Positions 56,144 to 64,000 of a stretch of DNA of 64,000 bases are shown here, one piece after another. The position numbers and the translations under genes are program-made. Position 1 is the first letter of the stretch, and each line of letters begins with the position of its first letter. Under the pieces are notes generated by a model that worked only from the letters and a program-made list of their open reading frames with translations, was not told the origin of the DNA and searched no databases. Origin of the DNA: Bacteroidales bacterium Phil6 (GTDB lineage: Bacteria; Bacteroidota; Bacteroidia; Bacteroidales; F082); NCBI GenBank assembly GCA_002633315.1, contig NWBN01000027.1, positions 93,481 to 157,480 on the forward strand, in the 5' to 3' direction.

Positions 56144-58156
56144 CTATTTTTGTCCGTAGTATTTCTTTATTTTTTTGAGCAACTTATTGTTTATATTGAC
56201 AGGATATTTAACCTTAAGTTCTTCAACCCACTGTTTTTCAAGTTCTTCCTGATAAGCTGATGTCACAAGTCCTTTTGCTTCTTTCAAAGTCTTGTGTTCC
56301 GGAGCACGAACTTCCAATATCTTGATTATTTCCGTTGACTTATCTACAGTAGAAGGTATCACCAAGATATTGCCTACGGTCCATTCCATTTCATCAATAT
56401 TGATATTGTCGCCTTTCTGATAGAAATTACAACGTGAATTCACATATCGTATGCTATCTTCCTTTATTCTCTTACGCAAATTATCTATATCATTCTCTTC
56501 AGTAACAAGTTCTTTTACTTTTTCAAGATTATCAGGACGATTAAGAGTTACCACCATGGCTTTGACTCTGTCGCCCCACATGTATTCGTCTTTATGTTGT
56601 TCAAAATAATTTTGCAATGAGACGGTATCCTCAATAGCTTTTCTCCAAACCTGCTGTTCCATCAAATCAAAAAGAAGAATGCCGTCATGATATTCCTGTA
56701 TAAGAGTGTTGAATTCCGGATATTTGTCTTCAAGATGAGCATCTTCATATTCAAAGACTTTTTCTTTCACAAAAGCATCATAGAGCTGATATGCAAAGGA
56801 AGCAGCAGAGATAAAAGGCTGAGGTTCCTGATGTTTATAGATATAATCTACGAAATCACCTATAGTATATTTCTGTTGATTGATGGAAAAGAGCACCTCA
56901 TCCTTGTTGACATTTTCCGACATCTTATACACTCCGAGAGACAGGGTGCTGTCTATACTGTTGATGAAATTGTCTTTCACATCAGCCATTTCTTTAAACT
57001 TATTCTCCTTCATGATACGTTTCAACACCACCTCTTCGCTGAATGATGCACGCATGTCCTTCCCGACTCTTTCTTTAAGTCTGTCTTTCTCTGTCTCAAA
57101 ATCACCAACTCCTGAGGTACCTATAAGTTTAACGATATGATACCCATATTTTGTTTTTACAGGTTTTGAGAATTGTTCCGGTTCAAGACTCTTGACAACG
57201 TCGATAAACTCCGGTACGAGATTACTCACTCTAAACGGGCTAAGCATACCGTCGTTCTTAATAGTACCTTTATCATCGGTATATTTTCTCACGGTATTGC
57301 TCCAGTTGGATCCATCAGGTTCCAACTCCTTATATATGTTATCTATTTTAGCTTTCACCACAGAGTCTTGTCTGTCAGGGTCATTCTCGTCAACGATAAG
57401 GAAAATATGAGCAGCACGAATGATACCTGAAGCAGGTGTTTTACTATTGACTTTTATTAAATGATATCCGAAGTCAGAACGAACAGGCAATGAGACCTCG
57501 CCAACACCGGTATTGTAAGCTCCTGACTCAAAAGGATATACCATATCGAACACAGTAAAATATCCAAGATTGCCGCGATTGCCTTTCATACCGTTATGTT
57601 GTCCGGGTACCGGCTCGATGTCCCTTGCAGACAAGTCGTCGGAAGCCTCCACTGCAACATCGCCGAAATCCTCTCCCGCCAAAATACGTTTACGCAACTC
57701 CAAAGCCTTATTATATGCTTTCAATGTATCTGAAGGTACGGCATGTAAATCGCATTTTACCAGAATATGGTCCGCATTAAGGTCATATTTCATTCTCTCA
57801 TACGCCTCTTCCACAAGTTTATCTGTAACTTCATCATTAGAGAAATACGGCTTTGCCAACTGTTGACGATAACCATTCAACTCGCGAATGAATTTAGCAC
57901 TTGTATCCATTTTAAGATTTTCAGCCTCAATAACTTTCAATTTAAAGTTGATAAACAAATCCATATATTCATCAACTGTTTTTTTATCGATAACATCGCT
58001 TCTGACATTATTTTTCTCATAAACAGCCATAAATTCATCGGCAGTAAATTCTTTATCACCTAAAGTCAACAATGTCTTTGATTTATATGATTGCCCAAAA
58101 ACGAAAGCCGGCAACAGCAACAGTGTCGTCAATACAGCTACAGATATTCTTTTCAT
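56144..58156 (-). CDS. Large peptidyl-prolyl isomerase with two parvulin domains
   Basis: A 670-residue exported protein. A signal peptide (AVLTTLLLLPAFVFGQS) is followed by a SurA-like helical region. A first parvulin domain covers about residues 125-245 (ADHILVKCD, NRGNLGYFTVFDMVYPFE, RSDFGYHLIKVN) and a second about 245-350 (AAHIFLIVDEND, KTKYGYHIVKLIG). The C-terminal 320 residues are helical without a clear domain. It should act in the periplasm as a folding helper. It begins 46 bp after guaB, so it may be transcribed from the guaB promoter, and is the first of three linked SurA-like genes. Confidence 0.87.
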   Translation of the reverse strand: MKRISVAVLTTLLLLPAFVFGQSYKSKTLLTLGDKEFTADEFMAVYEKNNVRSDVIDKKTVDEYMDLFINFKLKVIEAENLKMDTSAKFIRELNGYRQQLAKPYFSNDEVTDKLVEEAYERMKYDLNADHILVKCDLHAVPSDTLKAYNKALELRKRILAGEDFGDVAVEASDDLSARDIEPVPGQHNGMKGNRGNLGYFTVFDMVYPFESGAYNTGVGEVSLPVRSDFGYHLIKVNSKTPASGIIRAAHIFLIVDENDPDRQDSVVKAKIDNIYKELEPDGSNWSNTVRKYTDDKGTIKNDGMLSPFRVSNLVPEFIDVVKSLEPEQFSKPVKTKYGYHIVKLIGTSGVGDFETEKDRLKERVGKDMRASFSEEVVLKRIMKENKFKEMADVKDNFINSIDSTLSLGVYKMSENVNKDEVLFSINQQKYTIGDFVDYIYKHQEPQPFISAASFAYQLYDAFVKEKVFEYEDAHLEDKYPEFNTLIQEYHDGILLFDLMEQQVWRKAIEDTVSLQNYFEQHKDEYMWGDRVKAMVVTLNRPDNLEKVKELVTEENDIDNLRKRIKEDSIRYVNSRCNFYQKGDNINIDEMEWTVGNILVIPSTVDKSTEIIKILEVRAPEHKTLKEAKGLVTSAYQEELEKQWVEELKVKYPVNINNKLLKKIKKYYGQK

Positions 58157-58202
58157 ATTTTTTGATATTTTTTCATGTAACGATATAAAAATTCAAATAT
58201 TG

Positions 58203-59675
58203 TCAAGCCTTTGTACTATAATTAGGAGCCTCCTGAGTTATTGTAATATCATGAGGATGACTCTCGTGCATACCTGATGATGTTATTTTGATAAAGCGAG
58301 CTTTTTTAAGTTCGTTGATATTTTTGGAGCCTGTATAACCCATTCCGGCGCGAAGGCCTCCGACAAGTTGATAAACCACCTCGGAGAGGCTTCCTTTATA
58401 AGGCACTCTGCCAACAATGCCTTCAGGCACCAATTTTTTGATATCGTCTTCCATATCCTGGAAATAACGGTCTTTGGAGCCATGTTGCATAGCCTCAAGA
58501 GAGCCCATGCCTCTATAGGATTTATATTTTCTTCCTTCAAAAATTATAGTGTCACCTGGCGACTCGTTGACGCCGGCAAACAAGGAACCTGCCATGATAG
58601 AAGAAGCACCGGCAGCGATGGCTTTCACTATATCGCCGGTATAACGTATTCCACCATCGGCAATGACAGGTATTCCGGCACCTTCCAACGCTTTGGAGAC
58701 GTTGTAAACCGCCGTCAACTGCGGCACGCCAATGCCGGCAATGATACGTGTAGTACAAATAGAACCCGGACCTATGCCGACCTTGATGGCGTCTATATCC
58801 AGTTTTGCCAGGTCGTATGCTGCCTCAGCAGTGGCAATGTTACCTATGACGAGGTCAATATCAGGGAATTTATTTCTCAGTTCTTTAGCTACATTGATGA
58901 CATTTTGGGAATGACCGTGTGCAGTATCGACGACAATAGCATCCACGCCTTCCGCAACGAGGGCTTCGGCTCTTTCTATGGTATTACTCGCAATACCGAC
59001 AGCGGCTGCTACCCTGAGACGCCCATGGGCATCTTTGGAGGCATTGGGTCTTTCCTTGATTTTTATTATATCTTTATATGTTATCAACCCAATAAGATGA
59101 AAATCCTTGTCCACTACAGGCAATTTCTCAATACGGTGTTCCTGCAATTTGTCGGCAGCCGTCTCGAAATCAGTGAACTCCGTCGTGGTGATAAGATTAT
59201 CTTTCGTCATGACTTCGGTAATAGGTCTGTTAACCTGTCTTTCAAAACGAAGGTCTCTGTTAGTAACTATGCCGACAAGAACATTATTCTCGTTGACGAC
59301 AGGAATGCCACCGATACGATTCTCATTCATTATCTTGAGAGCGTCACGTACCAAAGCTGTGTCTCTTATCGTCACAGGATTGATAATCATGCCATTTTCA
59401 GCTCTTTTCACCTTACGCACCTCAGCAGCCTGACGTTCGATGGTCATATTTTTATGAATGACACCAATACCACCCTCCTGCGCTATGGCTATTGCCATAG
59501 GAGCTTCAGTAACAGTATCCATACCGGCCGTTACAATAGGTATATTAAGTTGTATGTTGCGCGAAAATTTCGTTCTTAAATCTGTATCTTTTGGAATAAT
59601 GTTACTGTACGAAGGTATCAAAAGCACATCATCGTATGTGAGACCTCCCTCAACAAATTTTTCTGAATCGGTCAT
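58203..59675 (-). CDS. guaB: Inosine-5'-monophosphate dehydrogenase
   Basis: A 490-residue IMPDH. It has [17 protein letters not shown] near residue 12, two CBS domains at about 95-205, [11 protein letters not shown] near 250, the catalytic Cys307 in [34 protein letters not shown] near 337, and the flap region [10 protein letters not shown] near 391. The enzyme oxidises IMP to XMP with NAD, the committed step to GMP, in the cytoplasm. A TATCTTTG promoter box is 21 bp upstream. It heads the run of minus-strand genes down to the MoxR gene. Confidence 0.97.
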   Translation of the reverse strand: MTDSEKFVEGGLTYDDVLLIPSYSNIIPKDTDLRTKFSRNIQLNIPIVTAGMDTVTEAPMAIAIAQEGGIGVIHKNMTIERQAAEVRKVKRAENGMIINPVTIRDTALVRDALKIMNENRIGGIPVVNENNVLVGIVTNRDLRFERQVNRPITEVMTKDNLITTTEFTDFETAADKLQEHRIEKLPVVDKDFHLIGLITYKDIIKIKERPNASKDAHGRLRVAAAVGIASNTIERAEALVAEGVDAIVVDTAHGHSQNVINVAKELRNKFPDIDLVIGNIATAEAAYDLAKLDIDAIKVGIGPGSICTTRIIAGIGVPQLTAVYNVSKALEGAGIPVIADGGIRYTGDIVKAIAAGASSIMAGSLFAGVNESPGDTIIFEGRKYKSYRGMGSLEAMQHGSKDRYFQDMEDDIKKLVPEGIVGRVPYKGSLSEVVYQLVGGLRAGMGYTGSKNINELKKARFIKITSSGMHESHPHDITITQEAPNYSTKA

Positions 59676-59695
59676 AGTACTAAGTTTTTAATTTG

Positions 59696-59703
59696 CAAAG
59701 ATA
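59696..59703 (-). promoter_or_regulatory. guaB promoter -7 box
   Basis: The minus strand reads TATCTTTG, an exact TAnnTTTG box. A TTTG at 59720-59723 with a 16-bp gap may be the -33 element. Confidence 0.62.
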
Positions 59704-59888
59704 CAAAATTCTTTTGATTCAAAAAAATATAATTTAACAGTTGCAACAAAAAAGTCTTGGCATATAACAATCATTAAAGATACTGTTAAAATGATTATCA
59801 TAATTGCAGATACACAAAACTTATGACGATTTGGATTAGCTAACCAATTGTGCAATAAATTTGTTTTCAAATAACCGAATCTTTAATG

Positions 59889-60104
59889 TCAGTTATTCCA
59901 TAGCGGGGTGTCATCCATCACAATTATAGAACACTCAAAATCTTCGTTTTCGCATACTTTACCTGCTTTGTCAACATCTCTTACAGAATAATATTATGAT
60001 AATCCTTTGGTACTGTTATTTATGGTAACATCTTCGGTCATAGTTTCTGCAAAACAGCAGCACACTTGTTTATTGCAAGACTTAACCGAGTGTATTTCAA
60101 TATG
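59889..60104 (-). pseudogene. Decayed coding segment of unknown family, also present near 5.3 kb
   Basis: On the minus strand a frame of 71 codons is broken by one internal TAA and ends in TGA at 59889-59891. It encodes HIEIHSVKSCNKQ, FAETMTEDVTINNSTKGL, a stop, then YYSVRDVDKAGKVCENEDF and ECSIIVMDDTPLWNN. There is no start codon in a good place. The first half matches the segment at 5277-5358 in peptide and DNA. I do not recognise the family. One substitution to TAA would explain the break. Confidence 0.5.
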
Positions 60105-60250
60105 ATTTTTATAGGTTTTGTTTTTTGATTTCAAAATTAAAGCAGATTTTACATCTTGTAAAATAAATTTAAAAGAGATTATTATTTCTTTTTAATTCCA
60201 TTTGTTTACTTATTTTAGCAATATTAAAAATTTTATATTACAAACGTATA

Positions 60251-60352
60251 TTACAAACTTTTTTAGCTTAATCAACATTATAACATATTGATTATAAATT
60301 AAATAATAAATCTACTTTACAAACTTTTTTTTAAGATTTTACAAACTTTTTT
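60251..60352 (+). repeat. TTACAAACTTTTTT repeats
   Basis: TTACAAACTTTTTT occurs at 60251, 60317 and 60339. The first two are 66 bp apart, the same spacing as the TACAGACTTTTTTA units near 5.5 kb. An inverted copy ends the window at 63985-64000. Confidence 0.6.
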
Positions 60353-60526
60353 GTCTGTTTACAGCAGTTTTTTTTATATAAAATCAGACTTGTAATAAAA
60401 AAACGGTTTTTCGAGTCTAAATCTATTCGATATTATAACCACAATGCAAAATGTCTTTTGAATCATAGAAGACGAGGCATTATCATCAAATGTCACAAAA
60501 AGTATTGTCGAAAGACAAAAAAAGCA

Positions 60527-60534
60527 TATTTTTG
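60527..60534 (+). promoter_or_regulatory. DPP11 promoter -7 box
   Basis: TATTTTTG fits TAnnTTTG, with a TTG at 60505-60507 at 19-bp spacing as -33 element. The ATG is 27 bp downstream. Confidence 0.6.
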
Positions 60535-60560
60535 CAAATTAAACTAAATCCGTAAATTCT

Positions 60561-62723
60561 ATGAGAAAAACATTTTTGTCACTTATCACCGTATTTATGA
60601 CCTTCTGCATGTTGCATGCGGACGAAGGCATGTGGATTCCCATGTTGTTGCAGAACAACGAGAAAGAAATGCAAGAGATGGGTATGAGGATAACAGCAGA
60701 AGATATATATTCCATCAACAACAGCAGCATGAAAGATGCAGTAGTGTTATTTGGTGGAGGATGTACGGGTGAAATAGTCAGCGACAAGGGGCTGCTTCTT
60801 ACCAATCATCACTGCGGATACGACTGGATTCAACGTCACAGCAGTGTAGAACATGACTATCTAACAAACGGATTCTGGGCAATGAGCATGGAAGAAGAAT
60901 TGCCTTGTCCGGGACTTACCGCTGTGATGCTCAAGGAAATGAAAGATGTGACATCACAAGTATTGGAAGGTGTTACTGATGAACTTACTGAACAGGAACG
61001 TAGCAAGATAATAAATGAAAACATCGACAAGATTGTTGAAGAAGCCAAGAAAAACACTGAATATGAAGTGTCGATCAAATCATTTTATATCGACAATCAA
61101 TATTATCTTATGTATAATGAAGTCTTCAAAGATATACGTATGGTTGGAGCACCGCCGTCAAACATAGGCAAATTCGGAGGTGACACCGACAACTGGGTAT
61201 GGCCTCGTCATACCGGAGATTTCTCCATCTTCCGCATCTATACTTCACCAGATGGGAAACCGGCAGAATACAATCAGGATAACGTGCCTTACACTCCAGC
61301 TTATCACTTCCCTATATCATTAAATGGTGTCAATGAAGGTGATTTTACCTTTGTATTCGGTTATCCTGCATACACCAACGAATACCTTCCTTCACAAGCT
61401 GTAAATCAGGAAGCCAATGTGATATATCCCGTAGTTGTTGATTTGAGGGGGCAGATACTTGACATATATAACAGATACCAACAGAAAGATCCTAAGATAC
61501 GTATCCAATATGCCTCAAAACATGCCGGTCTCGCCAACGGTTGGAAAAAATATATGGGAGTAACGGAAGGCATCAACAAATTTAAAGGTGTGCAGAAGAA
61601 AAAACAGTTTGAAAAAGAATTTCAGGAATGGGTGCTTCAAAAACGTTCCCGCCACGCCTACATAGACTTGCTCCACAATTTTGACACTGCGTATAACGAT
61701 TTGGAAAAATATCGTCTCGCCATTATATATCTCACAGAAGCAGGACTTTCGACAGAGCTGATATATTTTGCATCTGCATTTACTGAACTTGCCGAAACGA
61801 CAAAGGAGACAAGTCAAGAGGATTTGGAGGCAATAATTTCATCTTTAAAAGAAGAAACGGAAACATTTTTTAAAGACTATCATCAACCTATCGACAGAGA
61901 AGTAGCCGTCGCCATGCTGACGGCATATCGTGAAAACCAGCCGGAAGACTTCCGTCCTTCTATTCTAAACCTAATTGACAAAAAATATGATGGTTCGGTA
62001 GAAAGATATGTCAACGACTTGTTCGACAAATCCATGTTTACATCTAAAGATAAGGTCATGAAAATGCTCGACAACTATAAAGTCTCCAAAGCAAAGATGA
62101 TAACCAAAGACCCTGCCGTGATGGCATACGAGGACTTTATGGATTTTTACAGAACCAAAATAATGCCGGAGAGTTCAAGACATTCCAAAAAGATAAACAC
62201 ATTACGTCGTCTTTACATGAGAGGACAGATGGAGATGCTTAAAGAGACACGACCGGAGAAGATGATTTATCCGGATGCCAATTTCACCTTACGTGTGACA
62301 TACGGCAAAGTCGGAGGATTCTCACCGCGGGATGCTGTGAGATATAAACATTTCACCACTTTGGATGGCATCATGCAAAAGGAGAATCCGGATATCTACG
62401 ATTACGTTGTGACAGACCGTCTCAGAGAGTTATATGAAAATAAAGATTATGGGCGTTATGCCGATGCCGACGGCAGCATGCACGTGGCATTCATAGCCGG
62501 CAATCATACTACGGGAGGCAACTCCGGCAGTCCTATCCTTAATGCCGACGGGCATCTGCTCGGTCTCAATTTCGACCGTACATGGGAAGGTACCATGAGC
62601 GACCTCGTTTATGACCCGTCTGTCTGTAAAAACATTTCCGTTGACATACGTTATGTATTGTTTATAATAGACAAATATGCCGGTGCTACACGTCTCATAG
62701 ACGAGATGACAATTATAGAATAA
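60561..62723 (+). CDS. dpp11: S46-family dipeptidyl peptidase, DPP11 type (Asp/Glu-specific)
   Basis: A 720-residue exported serine exopeptidase. A signal peptide (MRKTFLSLITVFMTFCMLHA) precedes the mature enzyme. The catalytic triad is His84 (LLTNHHCGY), Asp220 (WPRHTGDFSIFR) and Ser655 (TGGNSGSPI). The residue that sets S1 specificity, 18 positions past the serine, is Arg673 (LNFDRTWEG), as in Porphyromonas DPP11; DPP7 has Gly at this place. It should remove dipeptides with Asp or Glu in the second position in the periplasm, feeding amino acid fermentation. The nucleoside-recognition protein gene starts within its stop codon (TAATG). Confidence 0.93.
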   Translation: MRKTFLSLITVFMTFCMLHADEGMWIPMLLQNNEKEMQEMGMRITAEDIYSINNSSMKDAVVLFGGGCTGEIVSDKGLLLTNHHCGYDWIQRHSSVEHDYLTNGFWAMSMEEELPCPGLTAVMLKEMKDVTSQVLEGVTDELTEQERSKIINENIDKIVEEAKKNTEYEVSIKSFYIDNQYYLMYNEVFKDIRMVGAPPSNIGKFGGDTDNWVWPRHTGDFSIFRIYTSPDGKPAEYNQDNVPYTPAYHFPISLNGVNEGDFTFVFGYPAYTNEYLPSQAVNQEANVIYPVVVDLRGQILDIYNRYQQKDPKIRIQYASKHAGLANGWKKYMGVTEGINKFKGVQKKKQFEKEFQEWVLQKRSRHAYIDLLHNFDTAYNDLEKYRLAIIYLTEAGLSTELIYFASAFTELAETTKETSQEDLEAIISSLKEETETFFKDYHQPIDREVAVAMLTAYRENQPEDFRPSILNLIDKKYDGSVERYVNDLFDKSMFTSKDKVMKMLDNYKVSKAKMITKDPAVMAYEDFMDFYRTKIMPESSRHSKKINTLRRLYMRGQMEMLKETRPEKMIYPDANFTLRVTYGKVGGFSPRDAVRYKHFTTLDGIMQKENPDIYDYVVTDRLRELYENKDYGRYADADGSMHVAFIAGNHTTGGNSGSPILNADGHLLGLNFDRTWEGTMSDLVYDPSVCKNISVDIRYVLFIIDKYAGATRLIDEMTIIE

Positions 62724-63661
62724 TGACAACGGGACAACGTATATCGGAATGTGTCAGAATATCGTTACGCAACGCCACCAAGACAGTAATCTGGCTTGCT
62801 AAAATCATGATATGCGTGTCTTTCGGCATAATGTTATTACAATATTTCGGTGTCATTCAATGGGTATCAAATTGGATGACACCCATTTTTTCTTATTTTG
62901 GCCTTCCCGGTGAAGCAGCTTTGGCATACGTGTCTGGTTACTTCGTAAACTGTTATTCTGCCATGGCTGTCATGGTGTCTCTCAATCTTGATACAAGAGC
63001 CGTCACTATTCTGGCTGTCATGGTATTATGTTCCCATAACATGATAGTCGAGACAACTGTACAACACAAGACAGGGTCTTCAGCAGCAAGGATAGTAGTG
63101 ATACGTACTCTGTCGGCTTTTATTCTCGCTTGGATACTCAACAAAATCATGCCGGACCATTACGAAAACATAGTGACTCAAAACACCGGCATGACAGAAC
63201 AGAATTTCATCATCATGCTCGAAGAATGGGCGTTCAAGACACTTAAAACGACAATAATGATGGTGATATTGGTATATCTTCTTACCATCTTGCAAAGGAT
63301 ATTATCGGAATTCGGCATCATAGGATACATGGCAAAGTTTTTGAAACCGATGATGCAGTTTTTCGGTCTTCCGCCTCATACTGCGTTTTTATGGCTCATC
63401 GCCAATACTTTGGGACTTGCTTACGGTGCAGCCATAATGATAGATGAATCGGAACACGGAAATACCTCAAAAGAAGACAACGACTTGCTCAATCATCATA
63501 TCTGCGTATCGCACAGCAACTTGGAAGACCTGTTGTTGTTCACGGCTTTGGGAGGTTCTTTCCTGTGGATGTTGCTATCACGACTTTGCATGGCGATGAT
63601 ACTCGTTTGGGAACGCAAGATTGAAAGTATATTAAAAACACGGTTTCACATCAGCCATTAG
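62723..63661 (+). CDS. Nucleoside-recognition (Gate) domain membrane protein
   Basis: A 312-residue polytopic membrane protein. Two repeats of the Gate domain are seen: TPIFSYFGLPGEAALAYVSGYFVNCYSAM near residue 53 and LKPMMQFFGLPPHTAFLWLIANTLGLAYG near 208, each with neighbouring membrane segments, plus VLCSHNMIVET near 96. The family includes spore maturation proteins SpmA and SpmB and nucleoside transporter-like proteins; what it moves in Bacteroidota is not known. Its ATG shares a base with the DPP11 stop codon (TAATG), so the two genes are translated together. A link to peptide or nutrient uptake is inference. Confidence 0.85.
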   Translation: MTTGQRISECVRISLRNATKTVIWLAKIMICVSFGIMLLQYFGVIQWVSNWMTPIFSYFGLPGEAALAYVSGYFVNCYSAMAVMVSLNLDTRAVTILAVMVLCSHNMIVETTVQHKTGSSAARIVVIRTLSAFILAWILNKIMPDHYENIVTQNTGMTEQNFIIMLEEWAFKTLKTTIMMVILVYLLTILQRILSEFGIIGYMAKFLKPMMQFFGLPPHTAFLWLIANTLGLAYGAAIMIDESEHGNTSKEDNDLLNHHICVSHSNLEDLLLFTALGGSFLWMLLSRLCMAMILVWERKIESILKTRFHISH

Positions 63662-63690
63662 AATCAAAAAATATTAATGAAAGTCTTTCA

Positions 63691-63719
63691 GTAGAGACGT
63701 AATATCATGGCGTCTATGC
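63691..63719. repeat. Palindromic repeat GTAGAGACG, inverted copy
   Basis: GTAGAGACGTAATATCATGG then CGTCTATGC matches the reverse complement of the 6000-6028 copy with a few changes; one arm is partly diverged. It lies 30 bp beyond the stop of the Gate-domain gene and may serve as terminator. Confidence 0.6.
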
Positions 63720-63798
63720 AATATTTCCAAAAACAATAAAAACATATTTGATTTCATTGCAATCCGATATTGACAGATTGTTTCTTGGAAGAACAGAC

Positions 63799-63978
63799 AT
63801 GATTAAGGCACAATATCATGACTTGAATGAAAAGGAGTTCAAGATATGTAATATGTCACATTTCGATTTGTCGAGACAGGAAGAAGCCGATTTCATGCAT
63901 TGTTCTGTTTATGGCATGGATAAATACAGGTGGAAATTATGTGGTAAAATGACAAAAACAGACAATAAGACCATGTAA
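63799..63978 (+). CDS. Short hypothetical protein (uncertain)
   Basis: A 59-residue frame from the ATG at 63799 to the stop at 63978, starting MIKAQYHDLNEKEF. It has no recognised domain, signal peptide or promoter box. Its charged composition is not that of random AT-rich sequence, but its position in a repeat-bearing spacer makes a decayed gene or a chance frame just as likely. Confidence 0.25.
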   Translation: MIKAQYHDLNEKEFKICNMSHFDLSRQEEADFMHCSVYGMDKYRWKLCGKMTKTDNKTM

Positions 63979-63984
63979 AAGCCG

Positions 63985-64000
63985 AAAAAAAGTTTGTAAA
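63985..64000 (-). repeat. Inverted TTTACAAACTTTTTTT motif at the window edge
   Basis: The minus strand reads TTTACAAACTTTTTTT, the motif repeated at 60251-60352. It may be the edge of a further repeat block outside the window. Confidence 0.5.

Larger units (their letters stand above)
59704..60526. other. AT-rich gene-free spacer with a coding relic and repeats
   Basis: The spacer lies between the divergent guaB and DPP11 genes. It holds the relic at 59889-60104 and TTACAAACTTTTTT repeats at 60251-60352. The remaining part shows no gene or RNA that I recognise. Confidence 0.65.

Noticed and set aside
58368..59579. Plus-strand frame of 403 codons opposite guaB
   Set aside because: It is a shadow of the highly conserved guaB reading frame, with no own motifs or promoter.

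Overview
The window reads as a chromosomal segment from an anaerobic member of the Bacteroidota, most likely order Bacteroidales. The evidence is: TAnnTTTG-type -7 promoter boxes ahead of most transcription units and few strong Shine-Dalgarno sequences; type IX secretion (T9SS) C-terminal sorting domains and a PorZ-like protein; an S46 dipeptidyl peptidase of the DPP11 type; split methylmalonyl-CoA mutase MutA/MutB; and a flavodiiron/rubredoxin oxygen-protection operon. The DNA is AT-rich, with very AT-rich spacers. No rRNA genes, CRISPR array, complete insertion sequence or prophage is visible.

Layout. 1-5.1 kb: partial gpmA, a polysaccharide deacetylase, an SGNH hydrolase, a 21-bp tandem repeat, an Ig-like lipoprotein, a T9SS-domain relic and a lipoprotein of unknown function. 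5.1-6.17 kb: a gene-free AT-rich block with 65-bp repeats and a palindromic repeat. 6.17-18.6 kb (minus strand): one long defence operon with a type I restriction-modification system (half-size S, HsdM, Fic, HsdS, DUF2971, KAP NTPase, HsdR, M48-like peptidase) and a trailing PD-(D/E)XK protein. 19.1-25.7 kb (minus): two glycosyltransferases, a YfhO-like membrane protein and a T9SS-secreted beta-helix protein. 26.2-30.2 kb (plus): mutA-mutB. 30.4-33.9 kb (minus): dihydroorotate-dehydrogenase-like protein, rubredoxin, flavin reductase-rubredoxin fusion, flavodiiron protein and methylglyoxal synthase. 34-41 kb (plus): an RluB-type pseudouridine synthase with a charged N-terminal extension, a T9SS-secreted EEP-family protein, a CapA-like protein, dnaG and a solitary PD-(D/E)XK protein. 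41.4-44.4 kb (minus): porZ-like gene and recO. 44.6-49.4 kb (minus): a thiamine operon under a TPP riboswitch, using Thi4 in place of the ThiG/ThiH route. 49.6 kb: tRNA-Arg(CCU). 49.8-52.5 kb (plus): panC, panD, a flippase-like membrane protein and an rfaE2-type nucleotidyltransferase. 53-59.7 kb (minus): guaB, three SurA/parvulin-family genes and a MoxR ATPase. 59.7-60.5 kb: an AT-rich block with the same relic and repeat types as the 5 kb block. 60.5-63.7 kb (plus): DPP11 and a nucleoside-recognition (Gate) membrane protein.

The genes fit an anaerobic, peptide-using, succinate/propionate-forming commensal: DPP11 releases acidic dipeptides, MutAB links succinate and propionate metabolism, and the flavodiiron operon removes oxygen. 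The best candidates for something little described are the composite defence operon, the riboswitch-controlled Thi4 operon with an apparent mutually exclusive fold, and a family of intergenic repeats shared between the 5 kb and 60 kb spacers.
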